From NCBI RefSeq assembly GCF_963929015.1, contig NZ_CAWVHE010000011.1, positions 124,001 to 188,000 on the forward strand: 64,000 nt of DNA, in the 5' to 3' direction. This document shows positions 49,697 through 59,672 of this stretch, in pieces. The notes beneath the pieces were generated by a model that worked only from the letters and a program-made list of their open reading frames with translations, did not search any database and was not told the origin of the DNA. Numbering within the stretch: the first letter of the stretch is position 1; every line of letters begins with the position of its first letter. The stretch comes from Merdimonas sp963929015 (lineage in GTDB: Bacteria > Bacillota > Clostridia > Lachnospirales > Lachnospiraceae). Made by a program: the position numbers and the translations under genes.

Positions 49697-50936
49697 AGTT
49701 CGATGGCATTTTTTCTGTGTCAACATTTTTTGTAAAAATCTGAATACTGCGTTCCAGGATTCCTTTCATGCAGGCGATGGCGGTTCCGTAGTTGGTGATG
49801 GGGATTCCGGCGTCTTCAGCACAGCGGATCCGGTATTTCATTTCCCGCTCATTTAACATGCATCCGCCGCAGTGTACGATCAAGCGATATTTTTCTAATG
49901 AAAATGGAAATTCTGTTCCGCTGGTGAATTCAAATTCCAGTTCTTTTCCGGTATAGTTCCGGATCAGCCGTGGAAGTTTTACCGTACCGATGTCATCGCA
50001 TTGCCGGTGGTGAGTGCAGCCTTCGGAAATTAATATTTTGTCTCCGTTTTGCAGATGACTTAGCATTCTGGCGCCATCGACCAGGGTTTTCAGGTTGCCC
50101 TTGTATCTGGCAAATAAGATGGAAAATGAGGTCAATGGGATGCCGGAAGGTGTATCGGCCGCTGCTTTGTCGAACACCTGGCTGTCGGTAATCACAAGCG
50201 CCGGTTTTTTCCCAAGAGTTTTCAGTGTGTTCTTCAGATCGGTCTCTTTGACGACAATGGAAATGGCGTTGTGATCCAGGATGTCTCGAATAGTCTGCTG
50301 CTGGGGAAGGATCAGACGGCCCTTTGGCGCTGCTTTATCGATGGGGATGACCAGCACAACAAAATCTGCCGGCCGGATCAGGTCTCCCACAATTGTTTTG
50401 CCGGAATCTTCATCCGGAAGCAGCGTGGCAATCCGCTCTTTTAATTCCTGGATATGATATTTGGAGGAGGCGCTGACCCAGATAATATCCGCTGCAGATG
50501 GACTCCCTATTCCCGGTGAAGGAGACAGGCTGGCGGTACATGCCAGATCGGCCTTATTGAATACAATCAGATAAGGGATTTTTTTCGCCCGGATGCGATC
50601 CAGGATTTCCAGATCTTCCGCAGTCATTCCCACCGTGCCGTCGACTACCAGCAAGGCAATGTCTGTCTTGTTTAAAACCTGGTAGGCTTTCTGAACACGC
50701 AGATCTCCCAGATCCCCTTCATCATCCAGCCCCGGCGTATCGATCATAACCACCGGCCCGAGAGGAAGCAGTTCCATGGCCTTTAGAACCGGATCCGTAG
50801 TAGTACCCTTCACATCCGAAACAATGGCAAGATTCTGTCCGGTCAGAGCATTGATCACACTGGATTTTCCTGCATTTCTCTTCCCAAAGATCCCGATATG
50901 GACACGCTCTGCGGAAGGCACATTATTCAAACTCAT
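49695..50936 (-). CDS. hydF: [FeFe]-hydrogenase maturation GTPase HydF
   Basis: 413 residues from ATG 50936 behind AAGGAGG. GTPase domain: P-loop GKRNAGKSS at about 18-26, IDTPGLDDEGDLG switch and VFNKADL. The C-terminal cluster-binding cysteines are Cys 307 (CTHH), Cys 356 and Cys 359 (VHCGGC). It is the scaffold on which HydE and HydG build the di-iron part of the H-cluster. The gene lies with hydG and hydE on one strand. Confidence 0.95.
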   Translation of the reverse strand: MSLNNVPSAERVHIGIFGKRNAGKSSVINALTGQNLAIVSDVKGTTTDPVLKAMELLPLGPVVMIDTPGLDDEGDLGDLRVQKAYQVLNKTDIALLVVDGTVGMTAEDLEILDRIRAKKIPYLIVFNKADLACTASLSPSPGIGSPSAADIIWVSASSKYHIQELKERIATLLPDEDSGKTIVGDLIRPADFVVLVIPIDKAAPKGRLILPQQQTIRDILDHNAISIVVKETDLKNTLKTLGKKPALVITDSQVFDKAAADTPSGIPLTSFSILFARYKGNLKTLVDGARMLSHLQNGDKILISEGCTHHRQCDDIGTVKLPRLIRNYTGKELEFEFTSGTEFPFSLEKYRLIVHCGGCMLNEREMKYRIRCAEDAGIPITNYGTAIACMKGILERSIQIFTKNVDTEKMPSN

Positions 50937-50980
50937 GTGGATAAACCTCCTTGTGGATAAAAAGTGGAAAGTGTGGATAA
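50936..50980 (-). other. Three perfect DnaA-box 9-mers in the hydF leader
   Basis: TTATCCACA on the minus strand at 50936-50944, 50952-50960 and 50972-50980, that is, starts 16 and 20 bp apart. This is the exact DnaA consensus. It overlaps the hydF ribosome site. Two more lie at 55360-55368 and 55371-55379 and one at 55222-55230. Confidence 0.5.
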
Positions 50981-50995
50981 ATGTGTGGTGGCTTT

Positions 50996-51037
50996 CATTG
51001 GGGACGGGGGATTTCCAGAAATCCCCCGTCCCCAATG
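50996..51037. repeat. Dispersed palindrome, family A, copy 2
   Basis: Perfect arms of 20 bp (start CATTGGGGACGGGGGATTTC) around CA, between hydF and the stop of hydG (51040). Confidence 0.9.
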
Positions 51038-51039
51038 AA

Positions 51040-52461
51040 TTAGAAGCGGAAGTCTCTCCGGTTATTTTCCCGGATGAGCCGCAGGTTTTCCACAACCTTT
51101 GCCCGTACTTTTTCATTGGGTACATTTAGGACTTCTTTGTCGATCAGTTTGTCTCCCAGCGCCTTGGTTGCTGGGGAAGCATAATCCATCAGGTATTCTT
51201 CCAGCGTCATGAGTGCGTTGGGGTGGCAGCAGTTCTGGATCTGTCCGCTCTTGCAAAGGGACATGAAGCGGTCGCCGGTGCGGCCTTCTCGGTAACAGGC
51301 GGTGCAGAAGCTGGGGATATAATCCATTTCCATAAGCCAGTGCACGACTTCGTCCAGGGTGCGGGTGTCTATGACGTCAAACTGTTCGGAGCGTTCGTCT
51401 TCGGGTTCGGGTTCGCAGTAGCCGCCCACGCTGGTGCGGGAGCCTCCGCTGATCTGGGAGATGCCCAGGTGCAGTGCGCGTTCCCGGACGGCCTGATTTT
51501 CTCTGGTGGAGATGATCATGCCGGTGTAGGGCACAGCGATGCGGATGCAGGCAATGATCTTGGCGAAGGTATCGTCGTCGATGCCGTTTTTGAAGGAACT
51601 TGCGTCGATGTCGTCAGCATCCCGGAGTCTTGGCACGCTAATGGTGTGAGGGCCGACGCCGAAAGCGGCTTCCAGATGTTCGGCGTGCATCAGAAGGCCT
51701 GCGAATTCGTAGCGGTATTTATCCAGGCCGAACAATACGCCAAGTCCTACGTCATCAATGCCGCCTTCCATGGCCCGGTCCATGGCTTCGGTGTGGTAAT
51801 CGTAATTGTGCTTCGGGCCGGTTGGATGCAGTTCCAGGTAGCTTTCTTTATGGTAGGTTTCCTGGAACAAAATGTAGGTGCCGATGCCGGCCTCTTTGAG
51901 TAACCGGTAATCGTCCACTGTGGTGGCGGCGATATTGATATTTACCCGGCGGATTGCGCCGTTTTTATGTTTGATACTGTAAATGGTGTTGATGCAGTCC
52001 AGATAGTATTCCATGGTGTTGTGGACCGGATCCTCGCCTGCCTCCAGCGCCAGCCGTTTGTGCCCCATATCCTGAAGGGCGATGACTTCTTTGCGGATCT
52101 CCTCCTGGGTCAGCTTTTTACGGGCGATATGTTTATTTTTTAAATGATAGGGACAATAGGTGCAGCCGTTGATACAGTAGTTGGAAAGGTACAGCGGTGC
52201 AAATAAAACGATCCGGTTTCCATAGAAATCTTTTTTGATCTGCTCGGCCAGGCGGTAGATTTTTTCGTTCATCTCCTCATTCTCACAGGCCAGGAGCACG
52301 GAAGCCTCCCGGTGGGAAAGGCCTTTGCGAAGTTTTGCCTTTTCGATCAGAGATTCGATCAGCTTCAGATTGTTTTTGTTTTCATCGGCATAAGCCAGGG
52401 TGTCAAGAATTTCCTGATGATCGATAAAATCATCGGCGTGTCTGGAATTTACATCATACAT
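51040..52461 (-). CDS. hydG: [FeFe]-hydrogenase maturase HydG (radical SAM tyrosine lyase)
   Basis: 473 residues. Radical-SAM CX3CX2C at Cys 96, 100, 103 (SNYCINGCTYCPYH). C-terminal auxiliary cluster cysteines in CTACYREGRTGDRF and Cys 386, 389 follow the HydG pattern, unlike ThiH. It splits tyrosine to supply CO and cyanide for the H-cluster. AGGAGG precedes the start. Confidence 0.95.
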   Translation of the reverse strand: MYDVNSRHADDFIDHQEILDTLAYADENKNNLKLIESLIEKAKLRKGLSHREASVLLACENEEMNEKIYRLAEQIKKDFYGNRIVLFAPLYLSNYCINGCTYCPYHLKNKHIARKKLTQEEIRKEVIALQDMGHKRLALEAGEDPVHNTMEYYLDCINTIYSIKHKNGAIRRVNINIAATTVDDYRLLKEAGIGTYILFQETYHKESYLELHPTGPKHNYDYHTEAMDRAMEGGIDDVGLGVLFGLDKYRYEFAGLLMHAEHLEAAFGVGPHTISVPRLRDADDIDASSFKNGIDDDTFAKIIACIRIAVPYTGMIISTRENQAVRERALHLGISQISGGSRTSVGGYCEPEPEDERSEQFDVIDTRTLDEVVHWLMEMDYIPSFCTACYREGRTGDRFMSLCKSGQIQNCCHPNALMTLEEYLMDYASPATKALGDKLIDKEVLNVPNEKVRAKVVENLRLIRENNRRDFRF

Positions 52462-52509
52462 TTGAAAGTTCCTCCTTTTAAAATAATTTTGAAAATATAT
52501 CCATATGCG

Positions 52510-53557
52510 TTACATCAGGGAGTCTCCGCGTGTTGTAACGACCTGATATCCAATGGCGGCCATCCGTTCTTCCAGCTCTTTTCTGGCTTCGGCGGCTTCT
52601 GCGCCGGTACAGAGCTTGTTGTCGTAGAGGGCGTAGCTTTCCCCGCACGTCCGGCGGGGAAAGGTTGGGCATGATTACATTTGCGCCGGCTAGAATTCCC
52701 TGTTCTCTGCCGTCCGGGGCGATGGTTCCCAGAGCCGTGGTGGCAGGCAGGAGCACTTTTGGCAGCAGGAGACGGATCAGTCCCAGAAAAAATAAAGTTT
52801 CCTCCAGCGTTCCTGCTGACTGGTCTACAAATGGAGTGGCGTGGTGGGGGATAAAAGGTCCGATTCCCACCATATGTGGCTTCAATCGCTCCAGAAACAG
52901 CATGTCTTCCGCCAGATATTCCGGCGTCTGCCCGGGGGAACCCACCATAAATCCGGCACCCACCTGGTAGCCGATGTCTTTCAAGGTAAAGAGGCATTCC
53001 TGCCTGTGGGCGGCCGTAAGGTTCTTCGGGTGCAGTGTGGAATAATGTTCCGCGTTGAAGGTTTCGTGGCGCAGAAGATAGCGGTCCGCCCCGGCGTCAA
53101 AAAACGCCTGATAACTTTCCCTGGAGCGTTCGCCGATGGAAAGGGTCACGGCGCAGTCAGGAAATTCTTCTTTGATAGAACGCACGATCTGACAGATTTT
53201 TTCATCGGTAAACCAAAGATCCTCTCCGCCCTGGAGGACAAAGGTGCGAAAGCCCAGCTGATATCCGGCCCGGCAGCAGGAAAGAATCTGCTCCTGTGTC
53301 AGACGGTAGCGTTTTGCCTGACGATTGCCGGCGCGGATACCGCAGTAATAGCAGTCATTTCTGCAGTAGTTTGTAAATTCAATGAGTCCGCGGATCCATA
53401 CCTGGTGCCCATAGTAGCGGTGGCGCACTTCTCTGGCAAGAGAGAACAGGTACCGGGATAATTCCGGCGTCTGCCCGCGGATCAGCATAATCCATTCTTC
53501 TTTTTCCAGATGATGTTCCTGATAGAGTTTGTTGATCAGTAATGTCAGATCCTGCAA
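52510..53557 (-). CDS. hydE: [FeFe]-hydrogenase maturase HydE, one frameshift near the 3' end
   Basis: Starts at TTG 53557, 6 nt after AGGAGA. Radical-SAM cluster Cys 65, 69, 72 (NYCRNDCYYCGIR), and LQGGEDLWFTDE. The frame is normal to ANVIMPNLSPPDVRG; the expected ending (YALYDNKLCTGAEAAEAR, then RMAAIGYQVVTTRG) is present but in another frame. A one-base loss in the C4 run at 52641-52644 explains it. It ends at TAA 52510-52512. HydE helps build the dithiolate bridge of the H-cluster. Whether the shift is real or a sequence error cannot be told here. Confidence 0.88.
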
Positions 53558-53771
53558 AATGTTTCTCCTGTCTGAAATCAAAATGTTTCTGCGGCATGAT
53601 GCCACAATGAAGTTTAATGAGGAACAAAAAAACCTGGTGCATGAGCGCACCAGGTTTGGCAACAGGAGAAGAGATGATCTCCCTGTTTCCCTATACAAAA
53701 AGTAAGATCCTCGCGCCTTCTCACGCAGGTGCAATCCTTTGTGGTTAGTACGTTTCGTGATTTTTATATTG
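53558..53771 (-). promoter_or_regulatory. hydE leader with attenuator-like structure
   Basis: A 214-nt transcribed leader before hydE. From 5' to 3' on the minus strand: a stem of the form GCACCU...AGGCGC (loop GCGUGAGA) within GAU...AUC; a hairpin AACAGG-GAGA...TCTC...CCTGTT; and an intrinsic terminator (AACCTGGTGC/GCACCAGGTT, 53631-53656, then seven T). A terminator in the leader implies conditional read-through, as in a riboswitch. No known class is recognised. Confidence 0.6.
53624..53656 (-). terminator. Leader terminator upstream of hydE
   Basis: Perfect 10-bp stem, 6-nt loop, and a run of seven U on the minus strand, 67 nt before the hydE start codon. Confidence 0.8.
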
Positions 53772-53778
53772 TTAGAAA

Positions 53779-53807
53779 ATTATAGCACAGCGAACCGGAA
53801 TCCACAA
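53779..53807 (-). promoter_or_regulatory. Promoter of hydE
   Basis: On the minus strand TTGTGG, 17-bp spacer, TATAAT preceded by TGC (extended -10). Confidence 0.7.
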
Positions 53808-53832
53808 CCAAAGATAATGTTTTCACAAGCCG

Positions 53833-54300
53833 TTACCCCCGCAGGGACGCGATCAGTCGCCTGGGTTTCAGCAGAAGATCCAGGCCGTCTACTATAGAAG
53901 AAACACAGATGTCCGACTGGGCGGCCAGCTTTCCGTAAGCGCCCTCGGGGCCGATGACAGCAATGGACACAGCCGCATCAAGGCACATTTTCATATCATT
54001 TCTCCCGTTTCCGATGGCAGCGCAGGAATCCGGACCAAGCTCCATTAAGATCTGATGCTTGGCATCAAGAGCGGAGCCCTTCGGGAAAGTGCGGATCGTC
54101 AAAGGCAGTCCGGCACACATCTGTGCGGCAGTGCCGTGGGTGTCGGCGGTCAGCACATAAATGTCGAAATATTCGCTCAGCTGACAGAGCCGGTGTCTGA
54201 CATCCTGGGGAATGGAGCCGTCCACCGCGATGGTACCGTTATAATCTAATAATAGATTTTTTAAATGAAGAGTCCTGTAACCGGGAATATCAATTGTCAT
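53833..54300 (-). CDS. HAD-superfamily phosphatase, small (COG4087-like)
   Basis: 155 residues from ATG 54300 behind GAGGT. Motif I is LDYNGTIA, where N replaces the second Asp of DxD, as usual for this soluble P-type-ATPase-like subgroup. Motif II is YVLTADTHG and motif IV is IGNGRNDMKMCLDAA. It probably hydrolyses a small phosphate ester; the substrate is unknown. A short cap makes it smaller than most HAD enzymes. Confidence 0.8.
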   Translation of the reverse strand: MTIDIPGYRTLHLKNLLLDYNGTIAVDGSIPQDVRHRLCQLSEYFDIYVLTADTHGTAAQMCAGLPLTIRTFPKGSALDAKHQILMELGPDSCAAIGNGRNDMKMCLDAAVSIAVIGPEGAYGKLAAQSDICVSSIVDGLDLLLKPRRLIASLRG

Positions 54301-54424
54301 AATTACCTCATATTCACGTTTTTTCTTATACTTTAACATATTCACAAAATTTGTGCTATGATAAAGGACAGCAGAGATTTAAAAAAGAGTGACAGGAATG
54401 CGCCGAAGAAAAATGCTCAACAAA

Positions 54425-54437
54425 TTTGAAAATCAAA
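54425..54437. promoter_or_regulatory. FabT-like box upstream of the macrodomain gene
   Basis: TTTGAAAATCAAA fits TTTGA-N3-TCAAA, the pattern at the fabH promoter, and lies 4 bp before TATAAT (54441-54446). The area is AT-rich, so chance is possible. Confidence 0.35.
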
Positions 54438-54446
54438 AAATATAAT

Positions 54447-54493
54447 AAAAAAGAACATAACTAAAAAAGAACATAACTAAAAAGAATATAACT
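54447..54493. repeat. 16-bp tandem repeat, three copies
   Basis: Unit AAAAAAGAACATAACT twice, then a 15-bp variant, in the leader of the macrodomain gene. Nothing else is seen in the 54301-54514 gap except a TGCTATGAT extended -10-like sequence near 54355. Confidence 0.8.
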
Positions 54494-54514
54494 AAAAAAG
54501 AGAAAGGAATAAGT

Positions 54515-55333
54515 ATGACAAGAGAAGAAAAAACAGACTGGCTGTTTCAGTATCTGAAAGCAGAAAATGCAGGTTACGCTGCAATCCCGGATCCGGTCAA
54601 TTTCACAGAAAAAAGAAAACTACTGCGAAGCCTGATGAATGTGCGAAGGCCGGGAGAAGCGTCCGGCGAATACTATGCAGTTCAAGACAGCCTTCTGACA
54701 GAAGAGGCAGAAGAAAAAGGGATTGTAGATGTGCGAAATCTTTCTTCTGTGGCAGAAGAATTTCCGGAAAATGAACTGCGTAACCCGGAAAGGATCTATT
54801 TGTGGAAAGGCGACATTACAAGATTAAAGTGCGATGCCATTGTCAATGCGGCCAACAGTCAGCTTCTCGGGTGCTTCGTTCCCTGCCACGGTTGTATCGA
54901 TAACGCAATCCATTCCGCCGCAGGAATCCAGTTGCGAAACGAATGCGCCCGGCTCATGGCCGCGCAGGGTCACGAAGAACCCGTCGGCAGAGCAAAGATC
55001 ACAGAAGGGTATAATCTTCCTGCAAAATATGTGATCCACACGGTAGGTCCGGTCGTAGGCACCATAGTATTGCCGCAGCAGAAAGAAGAATTAAAAAACT
55101 GTTATATCAACAGCCTTAAATTAGCAGAAAAACATCATCTGGAATCCATTGCATTTTGCTGTATCTCCACCGGAGAATTTCACTTCCCCAATAAACTGGC
55201 GGCAAAAATTGCTGTGGAAAATGTGGATAAGTACCTGAAAAAATCGGGGATAAGACAGGTGATATTTAATGTATTCAAAGAAGAAGACTATCGGCTGTAC
55301 ACAAAAAAGTTTTTGGGGACGGGGGATTTCTAG
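54515..55333 (+). CDS. Zinc-dependent macrodomain ADP-ribosyl hydrolase
   Basis: 272 residues. The macrodomain spans about 92-265 with WKGDITRLKCDAIVNAANSQ and GRAKITEGYNLPAKYVIHTVGP. The insert GCFVPCHGCIDNAIHSAAG holds the Cys/His zinc site of the Zn-Macro class, which removes ADP-ribose from proteins. The last residues (FLGTGDF) and the stop codon are encoded by a family A palindrome, so the natural C-terminus may have been replaced. Confidence 0.9.
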   Translation: MTREEKTDWLFQYLKAENAGYAAIPDPVNFTEKRKLLRSLMNVRRPGEASGEYYAVQDSLLTEEAEEKGIVDVRNLSSVAEEFPENELRNPERIYLWKGDITRLKCDAIVNAANSQLLGCFVPCHGCIDNAIHSAAGIQLRNECARLMAAQGHEEPVGRAKITEGYNLPAKYVIHTVGPVVGTIVLPQQKEELKNCYINSLKLAEKHHLESIAFCCISTGEFHFPNKLAAKIAVENVDKYLKKSGIRQVIFNVFKEEDYRLYTKKFLGTGDF

Positions 55334-55350
55334 AAATCCCCCGTCCCCAA
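55313..55350. repeat. Dispersed palindrome, family A, copy 3
   Basis: A perfect 38-bp palindrome centred on TTTCTAGAAA (arms start TTGGGGACGGGGGATTTC). It overlaps the end of the macrodomain gene. Confidence 0.9.
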
Positions 55351-55371
55351 TGAAAGGGATGTGGATAACCT

Positions 55372-56318
55372 GTGGATAATTTGATTTTTAGTTTGAATGC
55401 AACGGTTCCGGTGTTTCTTCTGATGGTTCTGGGCCTGGTTCTGCGGAAGCTTAACTGGATCGACGATGTGTTTGCCTCGAAAATGAACCAGTTTGTTTTT
55501 AAGGTGCCCTTGCCGCTCCTGGTTTTCCTGGATCTTGCGACTGTGGATTTTGAGGAGAGCTGGAATTTTAAGTTTGTGGCGTTTTGCTTTGTGGTGACCC
55601 TGATCTCGATCTTGCTCTCGGCGGGAATTTCCTTGCTCTGGAAAAACCGGAGCATCCGCGGGGAGTTTATCCAGGCGTCTTATCGCAGCAGCGCGGCGAT
55701 CCTGGGGATCGCCTTTATCCAGAATATTTACGGTTCTGCCGGGATGGGGCCTTTGATGATCATTGGCAGTGTGCCGCTTTACAATATGATGGCCGTGGTG
55801 GTGCTTTCGGTTTTCAAGCCCGGGCAGACGGGGCTGAATCGCCAGGTGGTGAAGAAAACGCTGCTGGGGATCGTGACGAATCCTATTATCATAGGGATTG
55901 CAGCGGGGCTTCTCTGGTCAGCCTTCAGGCTTCCTATGGCCGGGATCCCGGAGAAGGTGATCGCAAACGTGGCGGGCACGGCTACGGCCGCTTGGACTGA
56001 TGGCTATGGGCGCTTCCTTTGATATGACAAAGGCGCTACAGACCGGAAAGCCTGCGGTTACGGCGGCTGTGATCAAACTGGTCGGATTTTGCGCGGTTTT
56101 CCTGCCGGCCGCAATTGCCTTTGGCTTCCGGGAGGAAGAACTGGTGGCGATCTTGATCATGCTGGGATCTGCCACGACCGTCAGCTTGCTATGTGATGGC
56201 GAAAAATATGGGACATGAGGGCACGCTGACCTCCAGTGCGGTGATGCTGACTACCCTCCTTAGTGCCTTTACCCTGACAGGCTGGCTTTTTCTTCTAAGA
56301 AGCAGGGGCCTGATCTAG
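55372..56318 (+). pseudogene. AEC-family (auxin efflux carrier) transporter, two frameshifts
   Basis: Membrane protein with eight to ten helices, beginning with GTG 55372 (MDNLIFSLNATVPVFLLMVL). Frame 1 runs to about 55995. The next part (MAMGASFDMTKALQTGKPAV ... SATTVS) is in a second frame from 56000, and the end (AKNMGHEGTLTSSAVMLTTL ... LRSRGLI) is in a third frame to TAG 56316. All parts of a full-length carrier are present, so two small indels, perhaps sequence errors, break an otherwise complete gene for export of an organic acid or amino-acid-like compound. Confidence 0.8.
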
Positions 56319-56327
56319 TCATACATA

Positions 56328-56479
56328 CCTGAACCGGCCATACGCGCTTGAACTGGCCATACGCGCTCGAACCGGCCATACGCGCTTGAACTGGCCATAC
56401 GCGCTCGAATCGGCCATATGCGCTCGAACAGGCTATACACGCCTGAACAGGCTATACGCGCCTGAACTGGCCGCATGCG
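56328..56479. repeat. 19-bp minisatellite, eight copies
   Basis: Unit CCTGAACCGGCCATACGCG with changes at three or four positions between copies. 19 is not a multiple of three, so it is not coding. It fills the gap between the transporter and the valS promoter. Confidence 0.9.
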
Positions 56480-56516
56480 CTGACTCCTTAAGAATTCCTA
56501 AAATTCTTCAAAATCC

Positions 56517-56545
56517 TTGACAAACCGGGGGCGGATGACTATGAT
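56517..56545 (+). promoter_or_regulatory. Promoter of the T-box-valS transcript
   Basis: TTGACA (56517-56522), 17-bp spacer, TATGAT (56540-56545). Transcription would start about 20 nt before Stem I of the T-box. Confidence 0.8.
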
Positions 56546-56572
56546 ATTTACTAGTTTATACGCAAAGGCATA

Positions 56573-56970
56573 GATGAAGAGGAGTATGCATGGACTTTTC
56601 CTGACAGAGAGGGCGCCCGGAATCAGAGGCTGAGAAGCGCCTGAGGATCAAAGATGCAGAAGGTAGCTTCGGAGCCGGATTGCCGAATCGCCAGTTTAAG
56701 TGGCAGCAGCCGTCAGATCAGGAGCGGCAGCAGTCGCCAGATCAGGAGCGGCAGCAGCCGTCAGATCAGGAGCGGCAGCAGTCGCCAGATCAGGAGTGGC
56801 AGCAACAGCAGCCGCCGGATCAAGGGCAGCAGTAAGCAGTCCCGGAGTCGTTCCCGTTAAAGAATAAGAGGAGAGGTATAGAAGGAGCCGGCAGGATTTC
56901 TTCTATATAAATAAAGGTGGTACCGCGTAAAAACGCCCTTTATGTAATATAAAGGGCGTTCTTTTATTAC
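56573..56970 (+). ncRNA. T-box leader of valS
   Basis: The T-box sequence AAAGGTGGTACCGCG is at 56913-56927, with terminator AACGCCCTTTAT/ATAAAGGGCGTT (56932-56960) and a T run. Stem I starts near 56573 (GATGAAGAGGAG) and includes GAAGGTAGCTTC at about 56660, where GTA would be the valine specifier. Uncharged tRNA-Val would favour the antiterminator and read-through into valS. A 24-bp repeat separates Stem I from the antiterminator. Confidence 0.9.
56702..56797. repeat. 24-bp tandem repeat inside the valS T-box, four copies
   Basis: Unit GGCAGCAGCCGTCAGATC plus AGGAGC, alternating with a variant that has TCGCC in place of CCGTC; a degenerate fifth unit follows to about 56830. It lengthens the linker between Stem I and the antiterminator. 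One frame reads a Gly-Ser-Ser-Arg-Gln-Ile-Arg-Ser repeat, but no ribosome site supports translation. Confidence 0.85.
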
Positions 56971-57011
56971 CGAAATGTGAAAAAAGTGTGAAGGAATGCG
57001 AGGAGAGAACA

Positions 57012-59661
<2,650 letters not shown>

Positions 59662-59672
<11 letters not shown>

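Noticed and set aside
51223..51903. Plus-strand 226-codon open frame opposite hydG
   Set aside because: It is the complement of a complete HydG with all cluster cysteines; its Ala/Gly/Val-rich text is typical of an antisense shadow.
53558..53771. SAM, cobalamin or TPP riboswitch before hydE
   Set aside because: I looked for their conserved cores and found none; only a short GGGAA resembles part of the cobalamin class.
56654..56860. Open frame with GSSRQIRS repeats as a gene
   Set aside because: It lies wholly in the valS T-box leader, has no ribosome site, and its repeat comes from the 24-bp DNA unit.
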